Below, in pieces: positions 45,343-56,557 of a DNA stretch of 64,000 nucleotides (positions are counted from its first letter, which is position 1; every line of letters begins with the position of its first letter). This DNA is from Ephemerocybe angulata (taxonomy: Eukaryota > Basidiomycota > Agaricomycetes > Agaricales > Psathyrellaceae), in contig JAACJK010000008.1 in the NCBI GenBank assembly GCA_013368325.1, positions 372,001-436,000 of the forward strand, read 5' to 3'. The position numbers and the translations under genes were made by a program. Under the pieces are notes generated by a model that made no database searches, was not told where the DNA came from, and saw only the letters and a list, made by a program, of their open reading frames with translations.

Positions 45343-46157
45343 GGCTGCACGACTGAAGGTGTTAACGACACGATCCGAGAGGGGGTTCACGGTGATATAG
45401 GCACTTCAGCGGCCGGTTTCAGACACCAGGGGGCACATGTTCCATCCCGGGTCGTGTCACACCGGCCTCGTGCAGCCTCGTGCCTACTTACCAGGAGGTT
45501 GGACATCGCTTCGAAGTCCTATTAAGTATATCTGAGGAGCCCTGGTATCTGAGGACGACCGCATTCCGAATGATCAAACCCGACCTTGAACTGAAAGTGT
45601 GCAGCTCACACATTAGCGCACCTTAGGCTAGGGCCACAGGCCCCAAGCCTTTCAAGTTAAAGTCCACACTTCTAGGAGGTCAACGAGTTTGATCCCATGT
45701 TTCATACTGCCAGGCGAGCCCAATGGACGAGGTAGCTCGCAAGCGGATCGACTGTGGAAGAGAACCCGCAGTGTCTATGTACCAGTTGGCCGTGCGGGAT
45801 TGGGTTGGATGGTATGGTCCATAGCGGCAGGCCTTTTGCTCTGGATATGACTGGTTTCGATGCTTCGCGAGAGCTGAAGGAAGTGGAGGTAAGTGTAGTA
45901 GACGGACTGGGCCGAGGAACGTCCGTCCAACGTCGCCCGCCTTCTTACGATGTTTGGATCACAAGGGAAACCAAACAACGCCTGACGCCCTCACAACTTG
46001 GGCGCCTATTTTCTGGCACAGCTTCCATGGACACGTGGCGGGAACGGGTCTGTCAGGACATGAGGCAAGCCCCTGCCCCCTTCTCTTCCTGCTCTCACCA
46101 GAACCGTCAAGCGCGTTTGATTCCCGTCCCCCTTCCCCTTCCACTACGACTACCTCA
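45343..46157. promoter_or_regulatory. Shared upstream region of GTPase 3 and NLR4
   Basis: About 815 bp between divergent starts. 45640-46157 is the NLR2/NLR4-type upstream block, also found inverted at 8866-9360. It contains the AAGCCTTTCAAG motif that recurs upstream of CSN7. No gene is supported. Confidence 0.45.
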
Positions 46158-48525
46158 ATGAGTGAAGCACAACTCGAAGCTGAAACGCTTTTCCGCGGTA
46201 CGCAGGCTGAGGCCATGATTTCCAGCAAGCACCAGGCCACCCCGATGATTGTAAACAACTGTAAGTCCAACGTATATGAACGTGCAGCGCTGGCTTCCTG
46301 ACACCGTCTAGACAATGGTCCAGTGAGTCTGACTCATCAGAACCATGTAGGACATGCGAGCAACGCTATCTTTGGCGATAATCTCGGTGAGTGCAGGGCC
46401 TTCGTTGGAACTTGGGATGAAGTACACAGCTCAACAAACGTCCTGATTCAGGAAGTCTCAATCAACACGCACCTGGAGGGCAGAACGAAAGGAAAGCCAT
46501 CGACGAGGCAGAGGGACTGAGATGTGAGAATTATGTCTCCCTGCTCTCGGCGCCGCCCGTTTGCTCATAAGTACCGTTGCACCGCATTCAGATTTACGAA
46601 GAAACATAGCGCCTGGGGCCATCCACGACTCCAACGAGCGGTGTGACGCCCCCAAGTGCATGAAGGAGACGAGGGTCGCGGTGCAGGAGGACATCATGAG
46701 CTGGATAGATGCCGAGGATCGGCATACCCCGTCGAAGAGGATCATGTGGGTGACGGGGCCAGCCGGTACAGGGAAGACTGCTATCCTGGGCACCATCACA
46801 GACGCCTGCAAGGAAAAGGGAACTCTTGCAGCCAGCTTCTTCTTCTCTGCGTTCTCTGGCTCCGAGAGTAGGCGGACGAAGAGATACTTCGTGCCAACCT
46901 TGGCCTTCCAACTCATGGGCCATAGCGGCCTAACGGGTACTCGCGGTCACATCCTATCATCCGTTGCGCAGGATGACGGTATCGTCTTTACGAAGAACTT
47001 GAAAGAGCAGTTCAATGCCATGGTCCTGATCCCTCTCTTCAGCATGGCGCAGGAGCATGACAGTGGTGCCAAAGCAACTCCGCGAGTCATCATAATCGAC
47101 GGGCTCGACGAGTGCGATTTCGAACAAGCCGTCACCGCTGGTTCTCCTAACGGAATGGGGTACATTTCTATTCGACGGAAAGAAGATGAACAGACGGAAA
47201 TTCTGTCCCTTCTCCTCCTTGCCGTCAGCAACCCCTCGTTCCCCTTCCGCATCCTCATTGCCAGCCGTCCAGAAATGCACATATGCGACTTCTTTGCCAC
47301 GGAAGGAAAGCTCTGCACGCGGGAACTTTTCCTCGACGACAAATACCACCCGAATGCTGATATAGCCCTCTTCTATGACGCTAAATTCTCCACAATCTGT
47401 CGTCGTCTCAACATCAACCCTGAGGAATGGCCGGGCAAGGGAGTGAAGCAGACCCTCGTACGGAATGCGTCAGGTCAGTTCATACACGCTGCGACCGTCA
47501 TGCGATATATCGAGGGGTCACCACAGCCACCCCAACATCACCTGCAGGGCGATAAGCCTTCCACGCCACATCAACGACTTCAGCATATCCTAGCGCAGCA
47601 GCAGGTTCGCCCATCACACAACCCGCTCGAGGCTCTGGATGAGTTATATCGACTAGTATTGGAGACTTGTCCGGATCCCGATTTCTCAATGAAGTGGCTG
47701 CGGGCTGCACAACTTGAATATCGGAATTTTCGGTTAAATACTGAGTGGCGGGACCATTTTCCAGTGTGGCTCCTTCGGCTCGTCTTGGAGACCTCCCCTG
47801 GCGAAGAACAGTACGCGTTGGGCCCCTTATCCTCCCTGTTACCGACCCAGATCTCCGAGGAAAACTTGCGAAAGCCGTACTTTTTTTACCACAAGTCATT
47901 CCTCGATTTCATCGCGGATCCAACAAGGTGCGGCAAAAGGTTTCTCACCGAAGAAGAGTGTCTCACCTGGGTGGCCCAACAATTCTTTCAAACACTGGAC
48001 AAACGTAAACCCTCCTCCACGCCGCTGTGCCCCTAACTGATACTTTTATGCTTTTAGATGTTGAATGTCTTGCACGACACGCTGGTTCTCGAGAGCGTTA
48101 TCGACTACTGTTAATAACACTGTACGAGTTACCAAACTCTTCTTTCCAGAAGGCTGTAGTGCCATATATCCGCTCAAGCGATCTCCAGCAATGGGCTGCT
48201 GCATATGCTGAGTGGCATCAGAATTCAGATATGAGCAACCGCAAATTTCGGTGGGAAACAATAATTACCCGGATGCTCGCGGTACTACACCAAGGAGTAA
48301 GTAAATTAGTCGACACATTCTTTCTCTGCATAACTGATACCCTCCCACTATCAGTGCTCGTGGTATCTCTGTTGCTCTGCTTGCAGGCTTTCAACAAAAA
48401 AAGTTACGGACGTCCTAAAGGCGAAAGGCTGGAGGGTTCCCAAGTTCACTCAGGTGCTTTGGAGAGAGTGGGAAAGATACTACAATAGGTATACCGACCT
48501 CGAGGCACCACCCGAGGAACCTTGA
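46158..48525 (+). CDS. NLR4: NACHT-domain NLR-like NTPase, six exons, about 690 aa
   Basis: The only plus-strand NLR. Model: 46158..46260, 46312..46386, 46452..46523, 46592..48004, 48058..48296, 48355..48525, all GT-AG and in phase. The N-terminus is nearly identical to NLR2 (MSEAQLEAETLFRGTQAEAM), but exon 2 is the longest (75 nt), adding GPVSLTHQ to the Asn/Gly-rich linker. Walker A GPAGTGKT lies at about 139-146, Walker B is VIIIDGLDEC, and FYHKSFLDFIADPTRC ends the core. The C-terminal exon encodes KKVTDVLKAKGWRVPKFTQ and ends PPEEP. 5' similarity to NLR2 and 3' similarity to NLR1 suggest a mixed or gene-converted history. It is embedded among GTPase genes. Function inferred as for NLR1. 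Confidence 0.86.
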
Positions 48526-49620
48526 CTCAACCTCGATCTAATCCATTGATGTACCGGCGCATCTATCGTTCAGCCATACCTATCCTCTTCTATGTGTGTA
48601 TCGTGTATCGTGTACCTAAATGAAAGTACTTGTAGAGATCCGTATCCATGCCTGTAGCGGCTATGTATCGTCTAAGCGTTGCCCGCCGGTTCTCGCGTGC
48701 GGAATGGATCCAGGACTCTGAAGCGTGCGAGCGCTTAGTAGTACGTCTTTTGAAATGACCCAAGGATCGAATGGGCCCTGGAAGCTACACCTGTCTACTA
48801 CCCAACGCTCAAAATTCGGCTTCCAACGTGCACGGGCGCGTAGTACGTTAGCACAGTATCTTTCCCTGAGCGAAACCCTTCACACCGTCTTGCGTGCTAT
48901 TCATAATTCGTCGGGAACAATTTTTGGCATATGCCCCCAGAACACCGTAGACTTCCATCGCGCGAAGCAAGCTGGGTTTCCGAGCCTGGGCAGAGCCTAG
49001 CCACACATATACCTACCTACCTACCTGCAGCCGTGCATACCCGACTCGATGGCGAGTCCACTGAATCGGAGCTCACACCCCGGGCGCCCAAATTCGAACC
49101 ATCTACGCTGGGCACTAAGCGCCCGTGCCTGCCGTTCCAAAGACGGTCCAGCGCCCTCAGGCACGGGGCTGTAGCACTCACTGCCACAAGTAGTGTTTGA
49201 ATTCTGAATCAAATTCTGCTTGGTTGCATCTATGAGAGGCTTTCGAGTTTGCTCCGGAATGAACTTGTTGGGATCCAACATATTGAGTTATCGAATGGGT
49301 GGAGTTTGCCATCGGTGCTCCCTTGGGAGTGTTGGAGGTGGAAGGGACGCCGGTGGCTGAAGGGAGAAAGGGATGCGGAATGCTGGAACTGGTTTTCAGA
49401 GTTTGGGGTGAGTGATTGATTAGTGAGTGAGGGGGGTTGAAAGGCGACCGTGATACGAATTAGTTGAGGGAGAGAGGGCAATCACAAACATACCATACTA
49501 CGTGCGGTATCCTTCCACCCCGCCCTCCAACCACCCGCCAGTTCGGTGGATCATAAGAGATGGATACTCTAGATAGATAGATTTCTGAAATCAGGTTACC
49601 GTAAGGCGGGTGCCTGTTCT
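48526..49620. repeat. NLR4 downstream flank, inverted duplicate of 1-1102
   Basis: Reverse complement of the DNA downstream of NLR1, including the CCGCCGGTTCTCGCGTGCGG block near 48684-48703 and a segment around 49230-49480. A short (CTAC)n run lies at about 49010-49025. No gene is seen. Confidence 0.55.
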
Positions 49621-50300
49621 ACGTAGGCCCGTTCAGTTGAACTTGGCTAGGTTATCACCCTTGGCTGAATACTTGCTTTCTTGTTGTTGGCTTGTAAACC
49701 AACTGACTGTAACTGACTCAAGACTGACTGACCGCGTATACAAACCCAACAATTAAGGATGGCGTCCACGTCGGCTGCCTCCCCCGGGTTTGATGAGATC
49801 GGGCGCTGGGGCGCTTGTTTTCCTCCGAAGTCAAGGTTGCTGTCGAGAATGAGCCATTGTTGAATCTTCTGGGATCAAGGCGGGCTTTGTCGCAACGTGG
49901 CCCTTGTGTGAATCGGATGATCACCGAGTCCCCGAATCCCCGTGGAACGAGGCAAAGTGCGTTGTATGTACTATGCTCAGCTTCAACTTGTTATCCAACC
50001 AAGAGATGGAGCTAAGATACCTTTTACACGAATCCAGAGTAACGCAGCTCGGCGACGACGACGACAGGGATATAGCCGCATGGAATCGAAGTGCGCCGCC
50101 GCCTACCCTCGTTTCCGACGACTCTTCCTCCACCGCACGTCGTTGTTGCAGCGTGCTGCCTGGTGATGGGACGTGGGATCGTCAAGGGTGCTTTAGCAGG
50201 GTTTAGCGCGCAAGGTACTTGGATGGCATGCGCTGCAGACTGCCGGCGACATTCCCACGATAAAGCCCTGTGTCTGCAACCACATCATCCAAGTCTTCCT
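49621..50300. other. Intergenic, nothing recognised
   Basis: About 680 bp between the NLR4 flank and the duplicated unidentified gene. Only short open frames, with no motif. Confidence 0.35.
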
Positions 50301-51300
50301 CGATCTCAGCCGACTCATCGACACCCATAAAGATGTCGCCTCCGAGCCTCGAACCGCCCTAGCCTGAAGCATCCACACCGCACCTCCCATCTCAAGCACA
50401 ATCGCGACCTCAAGACAACCGCCATGCCGTCCCACGGCCGCCCACCCGCCGCCTCTCAACGTTCAACCCCCATCCTCTTCTCCGGGCTCGTTTCATCGCC
50501 CGCTTCAGGCCCTCCCCGTGCGACGTCATCTCTGGCATCGCGCCCCACGTCTTCGACGAGCGCCGTGGCCGGCGATCACCTGCACGTACTAGTCCCAGGG
50601 CGGTGTCGCGCGCGCGAGCGGAGAGGTCGGAGGCGGTGTCGGTGGTGGAGTGCACATTCGAGTCGGGGTGGGAGTCAAGGTATGGGTGGAGGGGAGTGCG
50701 TGTGGGTTTGGAGAGAGGGGCAGGGGACGGGCGAGCCCGTTGAGGAGGAGTTTTGTTATTAACTGGGACGAACGGACTATCTATCTCGGTAAGTTCCCCC
50801 CTCCTCCTTCTCCCAACCAATTTCAGGTTTACTGATGCTATGTATGAGCAGAGGAAGCAACCTACGCAGGAAGAATAACCTCGCGCGCAAGCGCCGACAT
50901 CGCCACGGGCGCCGAACGCACCGTCTTGGACCTCCTCGCGGATAATGCCAAGTCTAGGGAGGTGAGAGAGAAGGGGCTGAATCGGGGAATGGAAAGAAGA
51001 TGTGAAAGGCGTCCTTGAGGTGCCATGATGTATTAATGGGAGGGATGGGGATGGAGGAGAGATGTGAAGGCGCTATCGAGGTACTGAGGTGGATGGGAGG
51101 ATATCTAGGTGCGTTATCGCCTTTTATTTCTGTCGGTGGGTGGTGTGCTGATATATTTTCGTGGGTTTGCAGGCAGCAGGACGTTGTTTCCGAGGATTGA
51201 GAACGCGAGGTTCAAGTGGCGCGTCCTTCAACTCGGTTCGGCACAACGGTCTCCTAATTTCCATCCAATTCGACTACCCTACACTTGCACGCATGGCCGA
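50300..51300 (+). pseudogene. Second copy of the unidentified gene (partner of 3880-5030)
   Basis: Plus-strand counterpart of the minus-strand gene at 3880-5030. It shares RFRPSPCDVISGIAP, then CVWVWRE, an intron from about 50791 (GTAAGT) to about 50851, then EEATYAGRITSRA and LLADNAKSRE, and a final segment near 51170-51300. Frames shift several times between 50450 and 50790, so it is probably non-functional. Identity of the ancestral gene unknown. Confidence 0.45.
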
Positions 51301-51339
51301 AAAGAAATCGTCGGTGCGATGTATCCTATCCATCAATAA

Positions 51340-51762
51340 AGCAGTTTACGACGACATCTTCTGACTCCGCTGCTTTTCAATCCATTGTTTCAAATAGATT
51401 CAACCATGACCGCCGTTCTTGGTCTTCACGACAAGGGTAAAATAAAATGTTCTTTCACTTCCGGTACAATTGATCTCGGTTCAGAGTGACCCACTGTGAT
51501 AGCTCCAGAGTGACAGCCACAATCTTCCGGCGCTTATTTCTGCACACCAATGCCGAAGTGTGATATTACGGTGAAAACACGATTGAATACAGGAATCCAG
51601 TGTACTAATGTGATGTGATGTATGACTTGTTGGAGCCGGTCACTGCTGGTTTGTGGGTTCGCGAATTGACACCTCAAATGACGAGATACTGACCTATCGA
51701 GGAAGGTGGAAGAGTTCGTCGGAAACTCAGACATCATCACTAGTGGTTGGTGAGCGAAATTT
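51340..51762. other. Intergenic, nothing recognised
   Basis: About 420 bp downstream of GTPase 4; probably holds its 3'-untranslated region. Confidence 0.4.
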
Positions 51763-52846
51763 CTATCGGACGCCTCGAGAACTGACCTGCCCAAAGAAAG
51801 ATTGGATGCGCTTCGTCAAAGGGATCTTCAGCTCCTTCGCCTCTCGTGCAAGTGTATCGATCCGTTGACGCCGACCTGAGTCTCCTGTTCTAGGATCTGC
51901 GTCTTCGAGCAGTTGCATGATTTTCGCTCGCAGCTCTCGGGCAGCGTCCGTCTGCTGCAAAATCTGCCCTCTATCGACCAGCTGCCTCTGCAGCGCAAGG
52001 ACAACCCCTTCTTTCTCCATCCTCTCCAATATGGTACTTACGACTCCCCACGCCGACTCTGCAGAACTTCCGAGACGTGCCATTTCAGGGTTTCTCGGGC
52101 CTGGATGTGACTTGTCGCTCCAGAAGTTGGCGGATATCTCTCGCTCACGGCTGTCGGCCGTATCCTTGGGGCAGATGTCCCACCTCGTGGTGGCGAGAAT
52201 GACCTTCTCCAAGCCACCTGGTCCGCAGATCTTGCGGAAGATCTTGATGTTGGCACAATCACTGCGCGTGATACGGCCAGGGTAGATGGGATAGATATAG
52301 ACAATCCCACCAACCTTCATATCGGCGTTATAGCTGCATCGTTCCCGGATGGTCAGTCCTCACTAGCCTCTTGGTATCGATAACGGCGACTTACGAAACG
52401 GTTAGCCATTGGGCGATGCGTCGAAGGATCTCGGTGTCGCTCGTTTCCGTGTTGTCGAACCCGGGCGTGTCGAGCAGGACGAGTCGCCTGCCTTCTGCGA
52501 GGCTGTACTGCTGTGTGACATGTGGTGGTAAGGCCGCCGAATACGCGGCAAGAGTGGATGTGCACGACTGGAATCCATCACTTGTCGGGATGTGTTGAGG
52601 CGAGCCCAAGTGCGCGAGCACGTTGCTGATGATCTAGTAGCCAGTTGGTCATGGTCAGGTAATAGGGGGAGGGGCTGAGCGTACAGTACTCTTCCCTACA
52701 CCAGTTGGGCCCATGATCCTATACAAAGCGCTTGTTACGGAGGTTCCTCGCTCGTTCTAGGAGGCGACGTACGGGATCACGATGTCATCCTTGCTTCCTT
52801 CAAGGTTCATGAGAGGTAGTTGGGGCTGGGGGCTACTCTTCGGCAT
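51763..52846 (-). CDS. GTPase 4: AIG1-like P-loop GTPase, four exons, 305 aa
   Basis: Model: complement(51763..52333, 52395..52633, 52685..52718, 52773..52846). It has the shortest first exon of the six (74 nt). G1 GPTGVGKST is at residues 28-36 on the 34-nt exon, G3 is DTPGFD and G4 ATTRWDICP. The block YIYPIYPGRITRSDCANIKI matches GTPases 2 and 6. The C-terminal third is helical and charged, with KELKIPLTKRIQSFFGQV near the end, a feature shared only with GTPase 6 (KDLKIPLGKRIMGIFGMV). No damage. It lies in tandem 284 bp from the 3' end of GTPase 5; that gap holds no gene. Confidence 0.85.
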
Positions 52847-53130
52847 ATTGGAAGTGTCTGATTGAAGGGGGCGACCAGGAAGCCAAAGCTATCACCTTGT
52901 ATATATGTGTGATCGTGGGTGAGTCGGCGGCGACCCGCAATGACACGCATTCCGCGCGTGTTTGAAATACGGAACAACTACAACTATAGACCATATTGAG
53001 CTCTGGTACATATACATAAGCATAACGCATACTCCAGTCCTAGGAGTCAATTAAGAGAATGCTAGAAAGTAGAGTAAAATCCATCCCGGTCAGACGAGTA
53101 CATAAGCATAAGTACGACACTGAAGAATCA

Positions 53131-54127
53131 TCAAAACCGAAGGAACCGTCGAAAACTACGGACTATAGCGTCGCTAATTACGGAGCTACGAGAATGCCGA
53201 CCCTTCCTTTCATCCTTGAGCTTCTCAAGATAACTAAGTCGTATGCCCTGCTCTGGCTGTGATCTAGCGAACCGCTGGATGATCGCGTCAACTACGGCCC
53301 AAGCCGACCCCGCGTTATCGGCTAGCCGCAGAAGGAGGGCATTGTGCGCATCCCTTCTTGCCCCCCCCAACACCGCTCGCAGCTGTTGCTCCCGCTCGCA
53401 CCGTTCCTCGAACTCCTTCGGAGTTGGCGTGGCACCCCTACCTCCGATATCCCATCTAGTCGTGACAAATGCGACGCGTAGGAAGTCGTTCCCGCCGTAG
53501 AGATCTTGAAACGACGCCAAATTGTCTTGGTCGGTGTGCGTTGCACGGAGAGGGAATATCGGCATCATATAGATCACCCCAGCGACCTCAATGTTCATCT
53601 TATAGCTAAACTAGCAATCAGAATTGACATAATAACCGCAGTGGGTGAGACTTACAGGGAGAGGATTGACAGTCTGACTTCGTCCAGGGCTTCCCACTCG
53701 GACATACTGCTGTCGTCAAACCCAGGAGTGTCGACGAGGATAATCCGACCCTTCACCCGATTGTAACTTTCCGTCCTAGCGAAAGGACCATCCAGAAAGT
53801 ACATGCTGCAGGTACGGGTGCAGGAATCGAATCCGTCGCTAACTGCGGCTTTCCTGGGCGCGTCCGGACCCAGGAGGTTGTTGATGAACTTGGAGATATC
53901 AGTCAAGTAAGCGTAACCACAGGAGACGTTGTCCGTACTGTGCTCTTCCCGGGACCTGTCGGGCCAAGGACGCTTTCAGGAAGGCATAAGTCAAAAAATA
54001 CACATATGCGCTGGACAACGACGACGTACGGAATGAATACGTCTCCCGGCTGAACTTCGCGCGCTGCGCCCTTGAAGAACTTCTTGATGTCCTTGCCCTC
54101 CTTTGTTTGTGGGCGTCGCTTAGGCAT
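53131..54127 (-). CDS. GTPase 5: AIG1-like P-loop GTPase, four exons, 279 aa
   Basis: Model: complement(53131..53605, 53656..53888, 53939..53972, 54030..54127). The P-loop is GPTGPGKST at residues 36-44 (Pro in place of Val), on the 34-nt exon. G3 is DTPGFD and G4 VTTRWDIG. It is the most divergent member: the family block reads YMMPIFPLRATHTDQDNLAS and the C-terminus is basic (VRSFRRFLRF). Intron 3 uses the second of two nearby acceptors (CTAGTTTAG), since the first would give an immediate stop. The frame is intact. It is head to head with GTPase 6. Confidence 0.82.
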
Positions 54128-54819
54128 AATGGCGGGGAGGAACCAGTTGAGAGCTGCGGGGTTGTGGGGACCGGGTTATGTCGACAGTCGTGGTTGGGCG
54201 CTTAACGAGGCCGTCTCTCTGGGCCCATGCTTCCACGATGAGGCGATAATGATAGCGGATCTCGAGCATGACGTCCGCCTCGTGGATCCAATAAATCACT
54301 CCTCAGGTTGTGTATAACCATAACGAGTGTATGACGAGCCTTTGAAGATGGTCACTGGGCACCGGCGCCAATTCTGGGGAAATGAACGATGCGCTGTATG
54401 CAGCTTCCTCTGGCACCGGATTGGTTATTATATCACCCTTCGTGTGTGATCCTTATCTCCCATTCATTTGTTCCCTTGCGGAGTTTCGCCCTACAGGGAC
54501 AGCCGTTTCGACACTCCAGACTGGAGGCAACAGGCGCTCGCAAATGGAACCCCGCCGGGGGATAATCGATGAGTGAAGGAGTGGCAGAGCCGGGAGCCTC
54601 AGCTGATGCCCCTCAGGTATCATGTAGCCCAAACCGTCCTAGCCTCATGCTTGCAGTGCTTGATCGGCTACATACACAAGAGACGCCGCAGGTGCTTCCA
54701 GTTCGCGGTATACACGAGGCCGCGTAAGTGACCGTTGAGAGGCGACGACTTCGGACTTGGACCCATTCCACCATCTCCTACCTACGAATTATTCGTCGTT
54801 CATCCTAATCAGAGTCAGC
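54128..54819. promoter_or_regulatory. Shared upstream region of divergent GTPases 5 and 6
   Basis: 692 bp between divergent starts, without a supported gene. The spacing is like the 670 bp between GTPases 1 and 2. Confidence 0.4.
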
Positions 54820-55962
54820 ATGCCTAAGAAGTTTGACCTCGCGAAGTTTCGCAGAGAACACGATACTGTCATGGAACAAGGAGTGGGTCGCACCACCGAC
54901 ATTGTCATCCCGTAAGTACTTCCTCCCTTCAACTTTACACCTATAGTGCTGATGGAAGACGCAGAATCATGGGACCGACAGGCGTCGGGAAGAGCACTGT
55001 GAGTTCGAAGCTCGCACACTCGGGCGACCTCACTAACAGACTCTAGTTCGTCAACAACGTTTTGAGCGAGCTTGGGGTTCGAACAAAACCAGCCAATACG
55101 AGCAACGGCTTCAAGTCGTGTACAGACCAGCTCGCCCACTATATTGTGGATGTCCCGAAATTGCTTTCGGATCTACATCCAAAGGTGAAAGGGCGGCGTC
55201 TCGTGCTGGTCGACACCCCCGGCTTCGATGACACAAATCTCAGTGACTCTGAGATTCTACGTCGCATTGCCGTCTGGCTGGCTTCCTCGTATGTGTCTTC
55301 ATGTGCATTCCCAAAGTACTACTCTTATCTCCTAGATTAGGTACGATTCCAAGATGAGGGTCGGCGGCGTGGTCTATCTCTTCCCTATCTATCCCAACCA
55401 CATCACCAGGAACGACCGGTCCAACATCAAGATCTTTCAGAGACTCTGTGGGCAGAACAGCTTGACGAAGATTATTCTCGCCACGACTCGATGGGACATT
55501 TGTCCTCCAGAAGCGGGCGAGAGTAGAGAGCTCGAACTGAGAACCAACTTCTGGAGTGATATGCTCCCTCAAGAGGAATCCGAAGGTGCCCTCCTGGCCC
55601 GTCTTGAAAACACTCCCGAATCAGCATTGGGCATCATCCATCGGATTTTGGAACGCTATTTCGACCAGCACGAAGTAGCCGACATGAACGAGAACATCGA
55701 CGGAATTATTCTGAAGATGCAGGATCAACTCGTCAGGAGGAACAAGATACTCCCAGAGACCGACGCTGCTCGAGAGCTCCGCCGCAAGTTAGAGGAGCTG
55801 ATGAAGGAGTCCCGCGGAGGCGATCCTACCAAACGGAAGGAACGCTTACAGCGCCTCGTTGCACAGGCCAAGGACCTGAAAATCCCACTAGGCAAGCGTA
55901 TCATGGGCATCTTTGGAATGGTCGGTCTCATCAACTTCATTCGGGGAGAACGACAGAGCTGA
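54820..55962 (+). CDS. GTPase 6: AIG1-like P-loop GTPase, four exons, 329 aa
   Basis: The best-preserved member and a useful reference for the family. Model: 54820..54911, 54965..54998 (34 nt), 55047..55288, 55341..55962. G1 GPTGVGKST is at residues 34-42, G3 DTPGFD near 98-103, G4 ATTRWDICP. The family block is YLFPIYPNHITRNDRSNIKI. A helical C-terminal part includes LRRKLEELMKES and ends KDLKIPLGKRIMGIFGMV plus a short hydrophobic stretch, which could help membrane contact or dimerisation. There is no CAAX box. Probable role: GTP-dependent switch or self-assembling scaffold; partner unknown. The location beside NLR4 suggests, but does not show, a shared immune role. Confidence 0.87.
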
Positions 55963-56557
55963 CGTTCCTCCTTCCCAGTAATCGGACGCATTATGTCGCC
56001 TCTCTGGTCTCATTTCCCTTTCTATTGTGATCTCTTGATTCACTTCGTATTGAGGCAGGCTCTGACCAAGTAACATATTATTCCACGTTGTACCCGTTTT
56101 TCCACGCTCGAAGGGCGCATGCCAATGACAGAGCGCTTATTTTGGTTGCCGTCTTTGCCCTCCGTCCTCCCCGCTATGCTTTCTACATGCTGTACATAGA
56201 CTTGTTTACATTCCTCACGGCCCAGACGCACTATAGTCGAAGAATCTACAACACGTTAGATTCGGAGCAAGCCCCTTGCTTCGGTCCGGCCGCGGCCGGA
56301 TATCCTCTGATATCCTTCGAAAGCTGAGCTCGAAAAACGCCCATAAAAGGCGTTTGTTTGGTTATACCAAACATCGAAAGGAGGGGATTGGTACCGAACC
56401 TAACAACACGTAGTCGATGAGAAGCAAACAAACAAGCACTAACAAGAGAATACCCCAAGGGAGTCACTCTGTGGTTGAACAGGTATAAGAAGAGGGGGAT
56501 AAGACGCTGAGTAATAAAAAGCAGTGCTCAGTGAGCGGAAACCATGCAAAAGGAATG
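55963..56557. other. Convergent intergenic region
   Basis: About 600 bp between the GTPase 6 stop and the F-box relic; short palindromic CGGCCGCGGCCG at about 56287-56298. No gene is seen. Confidence 0.4.
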
